Below, one piece after another: positions 1-8,036 of a stretch of DNA of 11,847 bases. The position numbers were made by a program, and so were the translations under genes. The notes under the pieces are model-generated. The model ran no database searches. It was not told the DNA's origin and saw only the letters and a program-made list of their open reading frames with translations. The stretch's first letter is position 1; each line of letters opens with the position of its first letter. This stretch comes from Chloroflexota bacterium (GTDB lineage: Bacteria > Chloroflexota > Anaerolineae > Anaerolineales > UBA11579). Location of the stretch: positions 1 to 11,847 of the forward strand of contig QKGK01000017.1 of the NCBI GenBank assembly GCA_003250455.1, written 5' to 3'.

Positions 1-2139
1 AACTTCCGGTAACCGCGCAGACTCGCGGATCATATCCAGCCGCAGCAGAATGCCGACCTGTTTATCCAACTCAACGGAAGAGATGTTTACCGCCTGCAAT
101 ACCCGCAGGTAAAAATTCCTTCCGATCACTGAAGCGAGCTGCAGGGTAGCCCTGGTGGATTCTTCCAGTTGGTCCATCCGGGCTGCCAGAAGGGCCTGTA
201 AGTTATTGGGGATTGAGAAGTCTGAACCATCGCTGACCGAAACCCAGTAGCTTTTCGCGACCCCATCTTCATGGCGTTCTTCCGGTACGACGATCTTGTT
301 TTCGATCAGGGTGCGCACCACTTCTTCAATGAAGAACGGGTTGCCGTCCGATTTTTCCAAAATGCTTCGCCGCAGTTCATCATGCAGGTCAGCGATAGCC
401 AATAACCGGTTGATGAGTTCATTTGAATTGGCTTCGGATAGCGGGCGCAGGGAAACTTTGGTATAGCGGTGGCGGTAATCCTCTTCTGCGGTTGTATTGA
501 TCTTCCACGATGGAGAAGCATGATCGATGCGCATTGCACAAATTATCACGACAGGGATAACGTCTGTGAGCTGCAGGAGCTGGCTGATCAACTGGACCGA
601 GGTGGCGTCGCCCCAGTGCATGTCGTCAAAGACAAACACTGTCGGCTGGTCGGTGAACCGGGCGCGCAGCCAGATGTCCATGACCTCAAATAACTCCTCT
701 TTAAAAGAATCCCCTTCCAATTGCATGCCGCCATTTTCATTGGTGAGCCCAAACAGCGTTTGCAGGATTTGTTTCGCCTTTAGGCGGCTATCTTCCGGGA
801 TAATCTCCACCAGTGTATCCAGCTTTTTCTGAATAATTCGGTGAGGATCGTCATAACGGATATTGCTGATGCGCTGGATCAGACGCTGCACCAGCGCATA
901 GGCCTGATTGGTCTCGAACGACAGGCTGCTGGTCTCATACCAGTTCCCCTGGCCGCCAATGGATTCATCGAACAGCTTGCGGGTTTCCATGATCATCCGG
1001 CTTTTTCCCAGTCCGGCATCCCCCATCATAAAAACGATCCTGCCAACGCCTTGTTTAAGGTCATTGACGCATGCCTGTAATACTTCCATCTCCCTATCTC
1101 TGCCCACCAATTCGGCGTGCAGACCTTCTATGCCGCGTACCCTGCCGACCGCAGTTTTTCGTTCCAATACCCGGTAAACTTTGATGGGGTCCTCTTTGCC
1201 TTTGATGGTGACATCCCCCAACGCTTCAAATGTAAAAAGCGGTTTGACCAGTTTATAGGTGTTTTCAGAGATTTGCACAGTGCCAGGCTCTGCGGTCTGT
1301 TCCATCCGGGCAGCCAGGTTGATGGCGTCTCCCAGGGCAGTATATTCCATCCGCAGGTCCGAACCAACGGATCCCACAACAACCAGGCCGGTGTTGATCC
1401 CCACCCGGACACTGATCTCAAATCCCCATTCTTCCAATATTTTTTCCCGGTATTGGGTAATCCCAGACAAAATATCCAGCCCCGCCAGAACCGCCCGCTG
1501 AGGATCGTCTTCATGAGCCAGGGGTGCACCAAAAAATGCCAATAGCCCATCTCCCATCAAACGGGCCACAGTCCCCTCATACTTGAACACGGGTTTGATC
1601 ATCGGTTCAAAAGCCCCATTGATGATCTCGGACCAGTCCTCCGGGTCCAACTTCTCGGCAGCCTGTGTAGAGCCCTTTACATCGCAGAACAGCATGGAAA
1701 CGATCCGGCGCTCTCCGACCATATCCTCGCGGGCGCGGGCGGTTTCCAGCTTTTTCATCAGGGCTTGGGGGATGTACTGAGTCAATGGTGAAACTTCTTG
1801 TGCTGGCTTCTGGATTGGCTCTATGGGCGCATGTTCAGGCGGATCGGGGAGGGGGTGGGATGGCATTGCAGAGACTGGCGCGGGAGTGCTTGTTGGGGAG
1901 GATGGTTTCACAGAACTTGCTGGTTGAGCATTTTGAAAGCTTTGAGGGGGGTCTTGAGGCTGTGGAGCAGATTCCAGTGAAAGGCCGCAGCGGTCGCAGA
2001 ATTTGGCGCTGGCTGCCATCCTGCGGCTGCAGCGCGCACATCTCACCGATATTTGGTAGCCGCAGCTGGAACAAAAATTTGCATCCACTTCATTGATGGA
2101 TTGGCAAGCCGGGCAGATGACAGATTTCTTTTTTCCCAT
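1..2139 (-). CDS. Double zinc ribbon - class III adenylate/guanylate cyclase - STAND-type ATPase, partial (runs off left edge)
   Basis: The frame is open without a stop from 2139 to base 1 (713 codons); the C-terminus, probably TPR repeats as in the paralogue at 2658, lies outside. Residues 9-51 form a double zinc ribbon (C9/C12/C23/C26 and C34/C37/C48/C51). A Pro/Ser-rich linker follows to about 110. The cyclase domain spans about 140-320: metal aspartates D153 (FCDVKGST) and D197 (MGDG), a Thr at the base-specifying position (T267, EYT), and the transition-state pair N274/R278. The usual base-specifying Lys is Arg (R193). The ATPase has a Walker A at 373-380 (GDAGLGKS) and a Walker B ending in D505-D506. 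Known family role: make a cyclic nucleotide under control of an NTPase/TPR sensor; the signal is unknown. No membrane segment is seen in the part present. An in-frame ATG at 2148 would add three residues; 2139 is preferred because GGA lies 8 bases upstream. It diverges from the 2658 operon. Confidence 0.9.
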   Translation of the reverse strand, partial: MGKKKSVICPACQSINEVDANFCSSCGYQISVRCARCSRRMAASAKFCDRCGLSLESAPQPQDPPQSFQNAQPASSVKPSSPTSTPAPVSAMPSHPLPDPPEHAPIEPIQKPAQEVSPLTQYIPQALMKKLETARAREDMVGERRIVSMLFCDVKGSTQAAEKLDPEDWSEIINGAFEPMIKPVFKYEGTVARLMGDGLLAFFGAPLAHEDDPQRAVLAGLDILSGITQYREKILEEWGFEISVRVGINTGLVVVGSVGSDLRMEYTALGDAINLAARMEQTAEPGTVQISENTYKLVKPLFTFEALGDVTIKGKEDPIKVYRVLERKTAVGRVRGIEGLHAELVGRDREMEVLQACVNDLKQGVGRIVFMMGDAGLGKSRMIMETRKLFDESIGGQGNWYETSSLSFETNQAYALVQRLIQRISNIRYDDPHRIIQKKLDTLVEIIPEDSRLKAKQILQTLFGLTNENGGMQLEGDSFKEELFEVMDIWLRARFTDQPTVFVFDDMHWGDATSVQLISQLLQLTDVIPVVIICAMRIDHASPSWKINTTAEEDYRHRYTKVSLRPLSEANSNELINRLLAIADLHDELRRSILEKSDGNPFFIEEVVRTLIENKIVVPEERHEDGVAKSYWVSVSDGSDFSIPNNLQALLAARMDQLEESTRATLQLASVIGRNFYLRVLQAVNISSVELDKQVGILLRLDMIRESARLPEV

Positions 2140-2420
2140 TTCATTCATCCAATACGCACGTTGGTTTCAGCGAATTTTTCCGCTCAGTTCAATTTCAAAA
2201 ATACGATCAGCAGGATTTGCAGCCCAACATATACAGGGTAAGAAATGACAATCACATCAATGTTTTGAATATTTCACCTGTGGTCCGCTATCAGGTTGAA
2301 TGGTTCCCGCTCTTAATATTTTGTTGTTCGGCTTGATGATTGGAGGGTAAAGGCCTGGATGATTTGTACCGGTATATCCGACTCTCTGCAAAGGTTGATA
2401 ACAATGTTCAATTCAGGGAG

Positions 2421-2442
2421 TGTGATAAAAAATTATATTACA
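2421..2442. promoter_or_regulatory. Imperfect 22-bp dyad, possible operator
   Basis: A 22-base AT-rich element begins TGTGAT and ends ATTACA. Eight of its eleven symmetric base pairs match. It lies about 150 bases upstream of the rightward -10 box and about 280 bases from the leftward start, so it could serve either gene. The ends resemble half-sites of CRP/FNR-family regulators, but the centre is longer than the classical TGTGA-N6-TCACA arrangement. In AT-rich DNA such symmetry can arise by chance. Confidence 0.25.
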
Positions 2443-2570
2443 AAACAGGTGGATTATGTCAATATTGTGCACAGTAGATCTTTTTTCAACATAAAAAGCA
2501 TAAATAAAGGATATTTGTATTTTCCGGCCGAGAATTTCGTTAAGGTGAATAAATTAATTATAACCCAATA

Positions 2571-2601
2571 TAGACAAAATTTAGCCGAATTGTGCTATAC
2601 T
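2571..2601 (+). promoter_or_regulatory. Extended -10 promoter for the cyclase-kinase-reductase operon
   Basis: TATACT at 2596-2601 is immediately preceded by TGC, which makes an extended -10. A -35-like TAGACA sits at 2571-2576 with a 19-base spacer, longer than the ideal 17; extended -10 promoters tolerate a poor -35. Transcription would begin near 2608 and give a leader of about 50 bases. The box overlaps the upstream in-frame GTG at 2592, so that codon would not be in the transcript, which supports the ATG at 2658 as the true start. Confidence 0.5.
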
Positions 2602-2647
2602 TGGGCAATCCTTCACTCCCACCCCCACCGACGCCAAAAACACCGAC

Positions 2648-2651
2648 AAGG
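2648..2651 (+). promoter_or_regulatory. Ribosome-binding site that decides the start at 2658
   Basis: AAGG lies 6 bases before the ATG at 2658. The longer in-frame start, GTG at 2592, has no comparable site and lies inside the predicted -10 box. Starting at 2658 also puts the first zinc-ribbon cysteine at residue 3, close to the arrangement in the divergent paralogue. Confidence 0.6.
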
Positions 2652-2657
2652 TCAGCT

Positions 2658-5600
2658 ATGAATTGCCCCAATTGCCGGGCAAACAACCCACGGGAAGCCA
2701 AATTTTGTTTGAATTGCGGGCATTCCCTGTCGGTCATTTGCCCTAACTGCAGCTCTCAGAACGTGTATTATGCCAACTTCTGTATTGAATGCGGCACTTC
2801 GCTGCGCGGCGTTTCCCCGGCAACCAGCATCTCCCGCGTGATCCACGAACCCGCCCCCCCGGTCACAGACACATCGGCCAGGAAGTTCATCCCCAAAGAC
2901 TACGAGGAAAAGCTGGAACTGGCCCGGCAGTCCCAAACGATGAAAGGGGAGCGCCGCATCGTCTCGATCCTCTTTTGCGATGTAAAAGGCTCCACCTCCA
3001 TGGCGGAGCAGCTCGACCCGGAGGACTGGGCCGAGGTAATGAACCAGGCCTTTGAGTACCTGATCACGCCGATCTATACCTACGAAGGCACGCTGGCGCG
3101 CCTGATGGGCGATTCGGTGCTGGCCTTCTTCGGCGCCCCCATCGGGCACGAAGACGACGCCAAACGTGCCATCCTGGCCGGGCTGAAGATCGTCCGGGAT
3201 ATCCAGTCCTTCAAAGAGAAGATCCGCCAGAAATACGACCTTGATTTCGACGTGCGCGTGGGCATCAATACCGGGCTGGTGGTGGTCGGCGGGGTTGGCT
3301 CCGACCTGTTCATGGAATATACCGCCCAGGGAGACGCCATTAACATCGCCTCTCGACTGGAGCAGACCGCCGAGCCCGGCACGATCCAGGTGGGGGAAGA
3401 CACCTACAAGCAGACCGCCGACACCTTTGAGTTTGAATTACAGGACGACGTGGACGTCCGGGGAAAATCCGAACCGGTGAAAGTTTACCGGGTGCTCGGA
3501 ATGAAAGACCAGCCCCTGGACGAACGCGGACTGCACACCCTGGACGTCCCCATGATCGGCCGGGAAAATGAGTTCAATATCCTCAAGCAGGCCATGTCCT
3601 CCGTACAGCGCGGCAGAGGGCAGATCGTTTGCATGATGGGAGAAGCCGGGCTGGGCAAAAGCCGCCTGCTTCAGGAAGCGCGCAAGATTTGGGAAGCAAC
3701 ACTTTCCACCGAATCATCTTTCGGGATGATCTCATCCCGCTGGAACCAGGCTTCGGGGATGTCTTACGAGGCTTCCAGGCCTTACGGCCTGATCCAGCAC
3801 CTGATCCGGAATTATATTGGCTTGCGGCCTGCGGACAACTCAGAAATTACAAGACAGAAAATATACAATACGCTCTCGATGATCAATGTGAACGTCAATA
3901 ACGAATGGCTGGACCTTTTTGAGCTCATGCTGGGCGTCAAAGAAGAGGTCAAGGAAGACGAACTCTCCGGGGAGGAGCTGAGGAACAAGATCTATTCCGA
4001 AATGCTCAATACCCTGGAGCGTCTCGTAGAGGACGGCCCGGCAGTGATCGCAGCCGACGACTTGCAGTGGGCCGACCAGGCCTCGGCGGAGTTCCTGGTG
4101 CACCTCTTCCAGCTGGTAGACCACCACCCGATCCTGTTTTTGTGCTCGTTCCGCACCCACCACGACTCGCAGGCATGGATGATCAAACAGCGGGCGGAAA
4201 TGGACTACGCCCACCGCTATACCCAGATCAATTTGCTGCCATTATCCAACAGCGAAAGCAACCAACTGATCAACGCCTATTTCAGGGGAATGGACATCCC
4301 TGAAAAGATCCGCACCATGGTGCTGGAAAAATCGGATGGCAACCCCTTCTTTATGGAGGAAGTGATCCGGGAATTATTGGAAGAAAAAATCATTGTCCAG
4401 GATCCGGAACAGCACCAATGGGAGATGAGCTCGTTGATCGAAGATATTTCCATCCCGGAGAATCTCAGCTCGATGATCACCGCCCGCATCGACCGCCTGG
4501 ACGAGGCAGCCAAACACGTGCTGCAGATGGCCTCCGTTGTAGGTCGGAACTTCTACCACCAGGTGCTGGAGATCATCAACGATGTCAGCGACAACCTGGA
4601 CCAGGAACTGGTCAAGCTGCAGCGCATGGGGCTGATCATCGAGACGGCCCGCGAGCCAGACCCAGAATATATGTTCCGCCAGGCGCTCACCCAGGAGGCC
4701 GCTTACAACACCATCCTGCTTAGGTACCGCCGGGAATATCACCACAGGGTGGGAGAAGCCATCCTCGCATTGTATCCGAACCGCCTGGACGAGTTTTCGT
4801 CCCTGCTGGCCCACCATTTTTACCAGGCGCGGGATGCCCGGGCGCTGCAGTATTTCAAATCCGCAGGGGATGCCGCCCTCTTTATCTATGCCAATAACGA
4901 AGCGATTCACTATTACAGCAAAGCTATCGAAGTTTCCAACTGGAATGAGCAGTCTGATCTAACTGAGTTAGCCTCAATTTACCTTAGCCTGGGCCGGGCG
5001 CATGAACTGGAATCCCAATTCAGGAACGCCCTCGAAGTGTACAAAAAATTCGAGAGCTTGGCCGTCAAGTCTGAAGACAAATTGATCGAAATGCAGGCCT
5101 TGATCGCACAGGCACAAATTTACAGCGTACCCAGTACCGAGTTCAGCATTGAGATCGGGGTGCCGATCGTTGAGGAAGCGGAAAAAATTGCGCTGGCGTT
5201 GAACGACCAGGAAGCCCTGGCTAAGATCTATTGGCTGCAAATGAACCTGTACCGCTTCAGCGAAAAAACAGAACTCTCTCAATTTGTGGCAGAAAAAGCC
5301 ATCTCACTCGCCCGCGAGCTTAATCTCGAAGAGCAGCTTGCCTTTGCATTGAACGACGCCAACCATGCCTACAACATGAGCGGTCAGGTGGCACGGGCCA
5401 AAGAGGTCTCCCTGGAAGCCGTTGAACTGTGGAAAAAGCTGAACAACAAACCCATGCTGGCAGACAGCCTGGGAGGGCTGGCATCCATCAGCACCTATTC
5501 CGGCGAGTTTGATAAGGCGAATGAATATTCTGAAGCCGCGTATCAGATCAGCCTGCAGATCAATAACCTATGGGGCAAAGCCTACAGCCGCTTTTCGATC

Positions 5601-6362
5601 GGTCTGATCGATATGTTGTGCGGCCATTTCAGTAAGGCTATCGAGAACCTCCAGCAAACCATGCAGGATTCAGAGCAAGCCAGGTTCCTCGGCGGCGTGA
5701 TGATGTCGCGGGCATTCCTCTCCGTGGTATATGCCGAGATCGGCGAAACGCAGCAAGCGCTGCAAATCGTGGAAGAGGTACCTGATAGCGGAATGGACAT
5801 CATCCGCACGTTTTTTATTGGGGCCAATTTGCTCATCCATGCCCGCACCAGAGATATCCCGCAGGCGGAAGCACTCCTGGAACAATTTGACCACCAGGTA
5901 ATGAAATTTTACTTGGTTGCCCGGCACTACTTCACTCTGGGGAAATGCTATCTATATCTGGCAAAAGAGGATTATCCAACCACACTGGAAACTGCCGCCG
6001 CCTTTTTATCCAGCCTGCAGGGAGCCGGGGTCAGGTATATCAATGCGGAAATCCTGATGATCATGGGGATCACATACATGAAGCAGGGAGCGTGGGACGA
6101 GGCCAAAACAAAATTTGAGGAAGGCATCCAGCTGGCGGAACAGATCGGCTCCCGCAAAGACCTTTGGCAGCTGTATTATCACCAGGGCAAATTGTATACA
6201 CAGCTGGGAGAAGCCAGCCAGGCCGCAGAATGCTTCCGGCAGGCGAATGCGTGTGTCGATTATATTATCAAAAACCTGCACGATGAGGCGCTAAAGAACA
6301 CCTTCCTGGCAAGGGAAGAGGTTGTATTTTTATTCAGTAAGCAAGAAGTTATAGAAAAATAA
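2658..6362 (+). CDS. Double zinc ribbon - class III adenylate/guanylate cyclase - STAND-type ATPase - TPR protein
   Basis: This 1234-residue protein has no membrane span, so it is probably a cytoplasmic multidomain cyclase. Order of domains: double zinc ribbon (C3/C6/C17/C20 and C28/C31/C42/C45); linker; class III cyclase about 95-275 with metal aspartates D108 (FCDVKGST) and D152 (MGDS), T222 at the base-specifying site, and N229/R233 (transition state); ATPase about 300-640 with Walker A at 328-335 (GEAGLGKS) and Walker B D467-D468; a helical segment; then TPR-like helical repeats from about 730 to near the end. The residues needed for catalysis are present, but the base-specifying Lys is Arg (R148), as in the divergent paralogue. 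By eye the two cyclase domains are well over half identical. Expected role: convert ATP (or GTP) to a cyclic nucleotide, gated by nucleotide binding and a TPR-bound ligand. First gene of the operon; the next starts 12 bases after its stop. Substrate and signal are not decidable from sequence. Confidence 0.92.
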   Translation: MNCPNCRANNPREAKFCLNCGHSLSVICPNCSSQNVYYANFCIECGTSLRGVSPATSISRVIHEPAPPVTDTSARKFIPKDYEEKLELARQSQTMKGERRIVSILFCDVKGSTSMAEQLDPEDWAEVMNQAFEYLITPIYTYEGTLARLMGDSVLAFFGAPIGHEDDAKRAILAGLKIVRDIQSFKEKIRQKYDLDFDVRVGINTGLVVVGGVGSDLFMEYTAQGDAINIASRLEQTAEPGTIQVGEDTYKQTADTFEFELQDDVDVRGKSEPVKVYRVLGMKDQPLDERGLHTLDVPMIGRENEFNILKQAMSSVQRGRGQIVCMMGEAGLGKSRLLQEARKIWEATLSTESSFGMISSRWNQASGMSYEASRPYGLIQHLIRNYIGLRPADNSEITRQKIYNTLSMINVNVNNEWLDLFELMLGVKEEVKEDELSGEELRNKIYSEMLNTLERLVEDGPAVIAADDLQWADQASAEFLVHLFQLVDHHPILFLCSFRTHHDSQAWMIKQRAEMDYAHRYTQINLLPLSNSESNQLINAYFRGMDIPEKIRTMVLEKSDGNPFFMEEVIRELLEEKIIVQDPEQHQWEMSSLIEDISIPENLSSMITARIDRLDEAAKHVLQMASVVGRNFYHQVLEIINDVSDNLDQELVKLQRMGLIIETAREPDPEYMFRQALTQEAAYNTILLRYRREYHHRVGEAILALYPNRLDEFSSLLAHHFYQARDARALQYFKSAGDAALFIYANNEAIHYYSKAIEVSNWNEQSDLTELASIYLSLGRAHELESQFRNALEVYKKFESLAVKSEDKLIEMQALIAQAQIYSVPSTEFSIEIGVPIVEEAEKIALALNDQEALAKIYWLQMNLYRFSEKTELSQFVAEKAISLARELNLEEQLAFALNDANHAYNMSGQVARAKEVSLEAVELWKKLNNKPMLADSLGGLASISTYSGEFDKANEYSEAAYQISLQINNLWGKAYSRFSIGLIDMLCGHFSKAIENLQQTMQDSEQARFLGGVMMSRAFLSVVYAEIGETQQALQIVEEVPDSGMDIIRTFFIGANLLIHARTRDIPQAEALLEQFDHQVMKFYLVARHYFTLGKCYLYLAKEDYPTTLETAAAFLSSLQGAGVRYINAEILMIMGITYMKQGAWDEAKTKFEEGIQLAEQIGSRKDLWQLYYHQGKLYTQLGEASQAAECFRQANACVDYIIKNLHDEALKNTFLAREEVVFLFSKQEVIEK

Positions 6363-6367
6363 AGAGG
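6361..6367 (+). promoter_or_regulatory. Strong ribosome-binding site for the receiver-flavoreductase gene
   Basis: AAAGAGG overlaps the stop codon of the upstream cyclase gene and lies 7 bases before the ATG at 6375. The overlap suggests that the two genes are translated from one message. Confidence 0.6.
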
Positions 6368-6374
6368 AAAAATA

Positions 6375-8036
6375 ATGGCAAAACCGGTAATCCTGACAAT
6401 TGACGATGAGCCGCAGGTACTGCACGCGATTGAGCGTGACCTGCGGCAGCACTACGGTAAAAATTACCGCATCATGAAGGCCGGGTCCGGCGCAGAGGCG
6501 CTGACCCTGGTAACCGAGTTAAAAAAGCGCAACGATGCTGTGGCGCTCTTCCTGGCAGACCAGCGCATGCCGGAAATGGAAGGCACCGCCTTCCTCACCG
6601 AAGCGCGCAAGTTCTTCCCCGATGCCCGCAAAGTGCTGCTGACCGCTTATGCAGACACGGAAGCGGCTATCACCAGCATCAACACCATCGAACTGGACTA
6701 CTACCTGCTGAAACCCTGGGACCCGCCGGAAGAGAACTTATACCCGGTATTGGATGACCTGCTGGACGATTGGCTGTCGAACTTTGCCCCTCCATACGAC
6801 GGCATCCGTGTAGCCGGCACCTTATGGTCAGCCAGCAGCCACACGATCAAGGATTTCCTCGCCCGCAACCGCATGCCTTACCAGTGGCTGGATATCGAGG
6901 TCGACGAGGAAGCCAAACTGCTGGTGGAAAGCGTGCAGGGCGAAAAGAAGCAATTGCCAGTGGTCTTCATGCCCAACGGCGAGACACTCATCGCCCCCGA
7001 CACGCGCCAAATGGCAGAGAAGATCGGCCTGCGCACCAACGCCGAACACCCCTTTTATGATTTCATCATCATCGGGGGCGGACCGGCTGGTTTGGGAGCT
7101 GCCGTATACGCCGCCTCGGAAGGGCTGAAAACCCTGCTGATCGAGAAAGAAGCCACCGGCGGGCAGGCCGGGACCAGCTCGCGCATCGAGAACTACCTCG
7201 GCTTTCCCAAGGGCATCAGCGGGACAGACCTGGCAAAACGCGCCACCGACCAGTCCATCCGCCTGGGCTGCGAGATCCTTACCCCCCAGGAGGTCAGCAC
7301 CATCACCGTGGATGCCCCCTACAAGATCGTGCACCTTAAAAACGGACAGGAGATCACCTGCAAAGCCCTGCTGATCTCCACGGGTGTGAAGCTGCGGGAA
7401 CTGAGCGCTCCCGGCATCCAGGAATTTACCGGGGCGGGCGTGTATTACGGCGCCGCCCTGACCGAAGCGGCCAACTATAAGGACAAGCCGGTTTTCGTGG
7501 TCGGCGGGGCCAATTCGGCCGGGCAGGGCGCCATGTATTTCTCCCGCTTTTCCAGCAAGGTGACCATGCTGGTGCGCGGGGAGTCGCTCACATCCAGCAT
7601 GTCGCAGTATCTGATCGACCAGATCGGCGCACAGGAGAATATCGAAGTGCTCACCAACACAGAAGTGCGCCAGGTAGATGGCAAAAACCGGCTGGAAACG
7701 GTCACCTACTTCAACAACGTCAGCGGCGAAGAGGTCACCGCCCCGGCGGCGGCTATTTACATCTTCATCGGGGCCGTTCCGCATACGGAAATGATCACCG
7801 ACCTGGTCACGCTGAACCGGGCCGGGTTCGTTCCCACCGGGCCGGACCTGCTGGAGAATGGCAAACACCCCAAAGGCTGGCATCTGCAGCGCGACCCCTT
7901 CCCACTGGAGACCAACATCCCCGGCATTTTTTGCGCCGGAGATGTGCGCCAGGGCGCTGTCCGCCGGGTAGCCTCTGCAGTAGGGTACGGCGCGATCGTC
8001 GTCAGCCAGGTGCACCAATATCTTAAGACCGTCTGA
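6375..8036 (+). CDS. Response-regulator receiver fused to glutaredoxin-like and thioredoxin-reductase-like flavoprotein domains
   Basis: This 553-residue protein belongs to the type usually named fused response regulator/thioredoxin-disulfide reductase. Residues 4-125 are a receiver domain: acidic D10/D11, phospho-acceptor D62 (ADQRMPE), T90 and K113. Residues about 143-219 resemble a glutaredoxin/thioredoxin fold, but its active site reads WSASSH (151-156) with no cysteine. From about 227 comes a two-domain flavoprotein: FAD-binding GGGPAG (234-239), NAD(P)-binding GGANSA (377-382), and a C-terminal FCAGDVR FAD motif. The redox CxxC of thioredoxin reductase is replaced by GAAL (359-362), and the NADPH-type HRR motif reads VRG. 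The protein has only three scattered cysteines. It probably oxidises NAD(P)H through FAD, with an electron acceptor that is unknown and not the usual thioredoxin disulfide. Phosphorylation of D62, most simply by the kinase encoded next, would regulate it. Its stop overlaps the kinase start by one base. Confidence 0.92.
   Translation: MAKPVILTIDDEPQVLHAIERDLRQHYGKNYRIMKAGSGAEALTLVTELKKRNDAVALFLADQRMPEMEGTAFLTEARKFFPDARKVLLTAYADTEAAITSINTIELDYYLLKPWDPPEENLYPVLDDLLDDWLSNFAPPYDGIRVAGTLWSASSHTIKDFLARNRMPYQWLDIEVDEEAKLLVESVQGEKKQLPVVFMPNGETLIAPDTRQMAEKIGLRTNAEHPFYDFIIIGGGPAGLGAAVYAASEGLKTLLIEKEATGGQAGTSSRIENYLGFPKGISGTDLAKRATDQSIRLGCEILTPQEVSTITVDAPYKIVHLKNGQEITCKALLISTGVKLRELSAPGIQEFTGAGVYYGAALTEAANYKDKPVFVVGGANSAGQGAMYFSRFSSKVTMLVRGESLTSSMSQYLIDQIGAQENIEVLTNTEVRQVDGKNRLETVTYFNNVSGEEVTAPAAAIYIFIGAVPHTEMITDLVTLNRAGFVPTGPDLLENGKHPKGWHLQRDPFPLETNIPGIFCAGDVRQGAVRRVASAVGYGAIVVSQVHQYLKTV

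Larger units (their letters stand above)
2140..2657. other. AT-rich divergent intergenic region
   Basis: About 520 bases separate the two divergent cyclase genes and are clearly richer in A+T than either. I find no convincing gene: open frames here have no family-like sequence, and one runs into the zinc ribbon of the rightward gene. It holds the rightward extended -10 promoter (2571-2601), an imperfect dyad (2421-2442) and the ribosome-binding site at 2648-2651. For the leftward gene I see only a weak candidate: on the minus strand, TTGGGC (2227-2222), an 18-base spacer and TATTTT (2203-2198), about 60 bases before the start. No T-tract terminator is seen, as expected between divergent genes. 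Confidence 0.7.

Noticed and set aside
1..2139. The left-hand minus-strand cyclase gene could look like several small broken pieces, i.e. a pseudogene.
   Set aside because: Reading the minus strand codon by codon from 2139 gives one uninterrupted frame with all motifs in order to base 1; it lacks a stop only because the window ends.
2466..2473. Perfect 8-base palindrome TGTGCACA upstream of the operon.
   Set aside because: Too short to be meaningful alone, with no second copy seen nearby.
2592..2657. A longer start (GTG at 2592) for the rightward cyclase.
   Set aside because: It lies within the extended -10 box, has no ribosome-binding site and adds a Pro/Thr-rich stretch absent from the paralogue.
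2359..2661. A 100-codon open frame on the plus strand in the intergenic region.
   Set aside because: No recognisable protein character; it spans the predicted promoter and leader and ends just inside the start of the cyclase gene.
6828..8018. A 396-codon open frame antisense to the receiver-flavoreductase.
   Set aside because: The plus-strand frame has clear receiver and FAD/NAD(P) motifs; long antisense frames are common opposite GC-rich codons, and this one shows no domain.
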